From Pelagibacterium flavum (GTDB lineage: Bacteria; Pseudomonadota; Alphaproteobacteria; Rhizobiales; Devosiaceae): 64,000 nt of DNA. The position numbers were made by a program, and so were the translations under genes. Location of the stretch: assembly GCF_025854335.1 (NCBI RefSeq), contig NZ_CP107716.1, forward strand, positions 1 through 64,000. The letters are read 5' to 3'. Below, piece after piece: positions 63,104 to 64,000 of this stretch. Below the pieces are notes generated by a model, which saw only the letters and a program-made list of their open reading frames with translations, was not told the origin of the DNA and ran no database searches. Each line of letters begins with the position of its first letter. Positions within the stretch are counted from its first letter, which is position 1.

Positions 63104-64000
63104 TCAGGCAGGGCGTGAGCGGGCCGTGCTGTTCGGGAACAGGATGAGCGCCAGGATCAGCCACAAAAGCTTCCTGAACCATGCCAGGAGGAGCCGGAGG
63201 TTGTGACCGATGGCGCAGAGCATGACGTTGATGACGTCTCCTTCGATGCCCTTGAGGGGATTTCGTTCCAGATGGCCGTCCTGCTTCATGTGACCGATGA
63301 CCGGCTCGATTCCGTTTCGCCGTCGCAGTTCTCGCCTGATGGTGGGTGAGGTGATGCCGCGCGTGTGAGAGACATGGACCTCCAGCCCGTCGCGGTTGAG
63401 CCCATGTCCGCGATAGCCGCGGTCGACATAGGCACGGGCGGGGTTCTGTCCGGTGATGCGGGCGACCTGATCGAGCTGAGCACCGAGCGTGTGGCCGTCA
63501 TACGGGTTGCCGGGCAAGGACAGGGCGCCGAGCACGAACTGGCCGCCCTTGCAGCGCTCGTTGGTGGTGGCAAAGGAGGCTTTTGCGCCGAACTCATATC
63601 GGGTGCGAGCTTTGCCCTTGCCGATGCATTCGACCTCCGGCGCGTGGAAGGCGTAGAGCTTCTGTGTGTCGCCGGGCTTCTGGCCATGGATGATCCGGGC
63701 CCGTTCCAGGACGGTTGCGAGAGCCTCCATGCGAGTCGGGTCGCCATCGATCCTGCGCTCGATGTCGCGGATCAGTCGGCCCAACCGCGTGCGCATGAAG
63801 CGCAGATGCGCCTTCGCCTGCTTGTGGCCACGGCCATGCATGAGGCGGGCCGCCTCCTTGCGGGCACGGCGTGCCACGCGAAGATAGGACTGGCGCAGCC
63901 GCACGCCATTGGCCCTTGCCGCCCGGTTCAGCCATTCGATCGCCCGCAGCATCAGATGGCTGTCGGTGGGATGGGCCACTGCCTTGGTCTGGACGGTGGT
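63104..64000 (-). CDS. IS5-family transposase, 5' end beyond the window
   Basis: A transposase of the IS5 family, at least 298 residues long in the window. The visible part includes the N-terminal VQTKAVAHPTDSHLMLRAIEW, the mid-segment LRQSYLRVARRARKEAARLMHGRGHKQAKAHLRFMRTRLGRLIRDIERRI, YVDRGYRGHG and the C-terminal RNGIEPVIGHMKQDGHLERN, which carry likely DDE residues. The frame is open to the right edge, so the N-terminus is missing only because the window ends. The C-terminus reads NSTARSRPA. No terminal inverted repeat was identified. Confidence 0.9.
   Translation of the reverse strand, partial: TTVQTKAVAHPTDSHLMLRAIEWLNRAARANGVRLRQSYLRVARRARKEAARLMHGRGHKQAKAHLRFMRTRLGRLIRDIERRIDGDPTRMEALATVLERARIIHGQKPGDTQKLYAFHAPEVECIGKGKARTRYEFGAKASFATTNERCKGGQFVLGALSLPGNPYDGHTLGAQLDQVARITGQNPARAYVDRGYRGHGLNRDGLEVHVSHTRGITSPTIRRELRRRNGIEPVIGHMKQDGHLERNPLKGIEGDVINVMLCAIGHNLRLLLAWFRKLLWLILALILFPNSTARSRPA

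Overview
The window looks like the replication-origin-proximal part of an alphaproteobacterial chromosome, most likely order Hyphomicrobiales and Devosiaceae-like (Devosia/Pelagibacterium). This is inferred from gene content: dnaA-dnaN-recF-gyrB at the left edge, an ActS/RegB-ActR/RegA redox pair, DUF2852, a Fur/Mur gene next to rimI and tsaB, a short-chain acyl-CoA-type regulator beside isocitrate lyase, and several palindromic intergenic repeats of a type known in this order. The sequence is GC-rich and densely coded. The first base is the first base of an ATG in the dnaA frame, which suggests the replicon was numbered from dnaA.

1-9.5 kb carries dnaA, a GNAT enzyme, dnaN, recF and gyrB, then an exported serine hydrolase and a RibD/DHFR-fold reductase. 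9.7-18.2 kb holds a class A penicillin-binding protein, a MerR/carboxymuconolactone-decarboxylase pair with a textbook MerR promoter, a YgjP-type metallopeptidase, a DUF2852 protein, the redox two-component pair and a beta-CASP ribonuclease-like protein. 18.3-24.7 kb is a minus-strand housekeeping run, tsaB-rimI-fur-plsC-miaB-phoH-ybeY-corC, partly matching the E. coli miaB-ybeZ-ybeY-ybeX order. 24.8-35.8 kb holds nfu, uspA, trpS, murJ, glnD, mutS and an OlsB-like acyltransferase, all on the minus strand.

35.8-41.4 kb is a xylose/xylan module (LacI-type regulator, xylB, xylA, GH43 beta-xylosidase) with a shared operator in front of both the regulator and xylB. 41.5-49.7 kb contains divergent ohr/ohrR around a perfect palindrome, a ScfR-type regulator divergent from a 73-residue protein and aceA, a cold-shock-DUF1294 fusion, an MFS pump with a 40-bp palindrome at its start, and prfC.

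The right end (about 51.7-64 kb) is accessory DNA. A YifB/ComM-type ATPase gene has lost its 5' part. Next to it is an IS110/IS1111-type element, then a three-gene opine-oxidase/HCN-synthase-like dehydrogenase, a CsoR/RcnR regulator with an NreB-like nickel-type exporter, a LysR/MFS divergent pair, a second LysR gene whose stop codon comes from an IS3-family element, and an IS5-type transposase running off the edge. No tRNA, rRNA or CRISPR array was recognised.

Most intriguing are the IS1111-type element with a long 3' non-coding end (candidate bridge-RNA region), the three-subunit oxidase in the IS-bounded block, two long self-complementary repeats sharing a core but not their outer stems, a palindromic repeat that repeatedly abuts or supplies the stop codon of minus-strand genes, paired parS-like sites, and the aceA leader protein.
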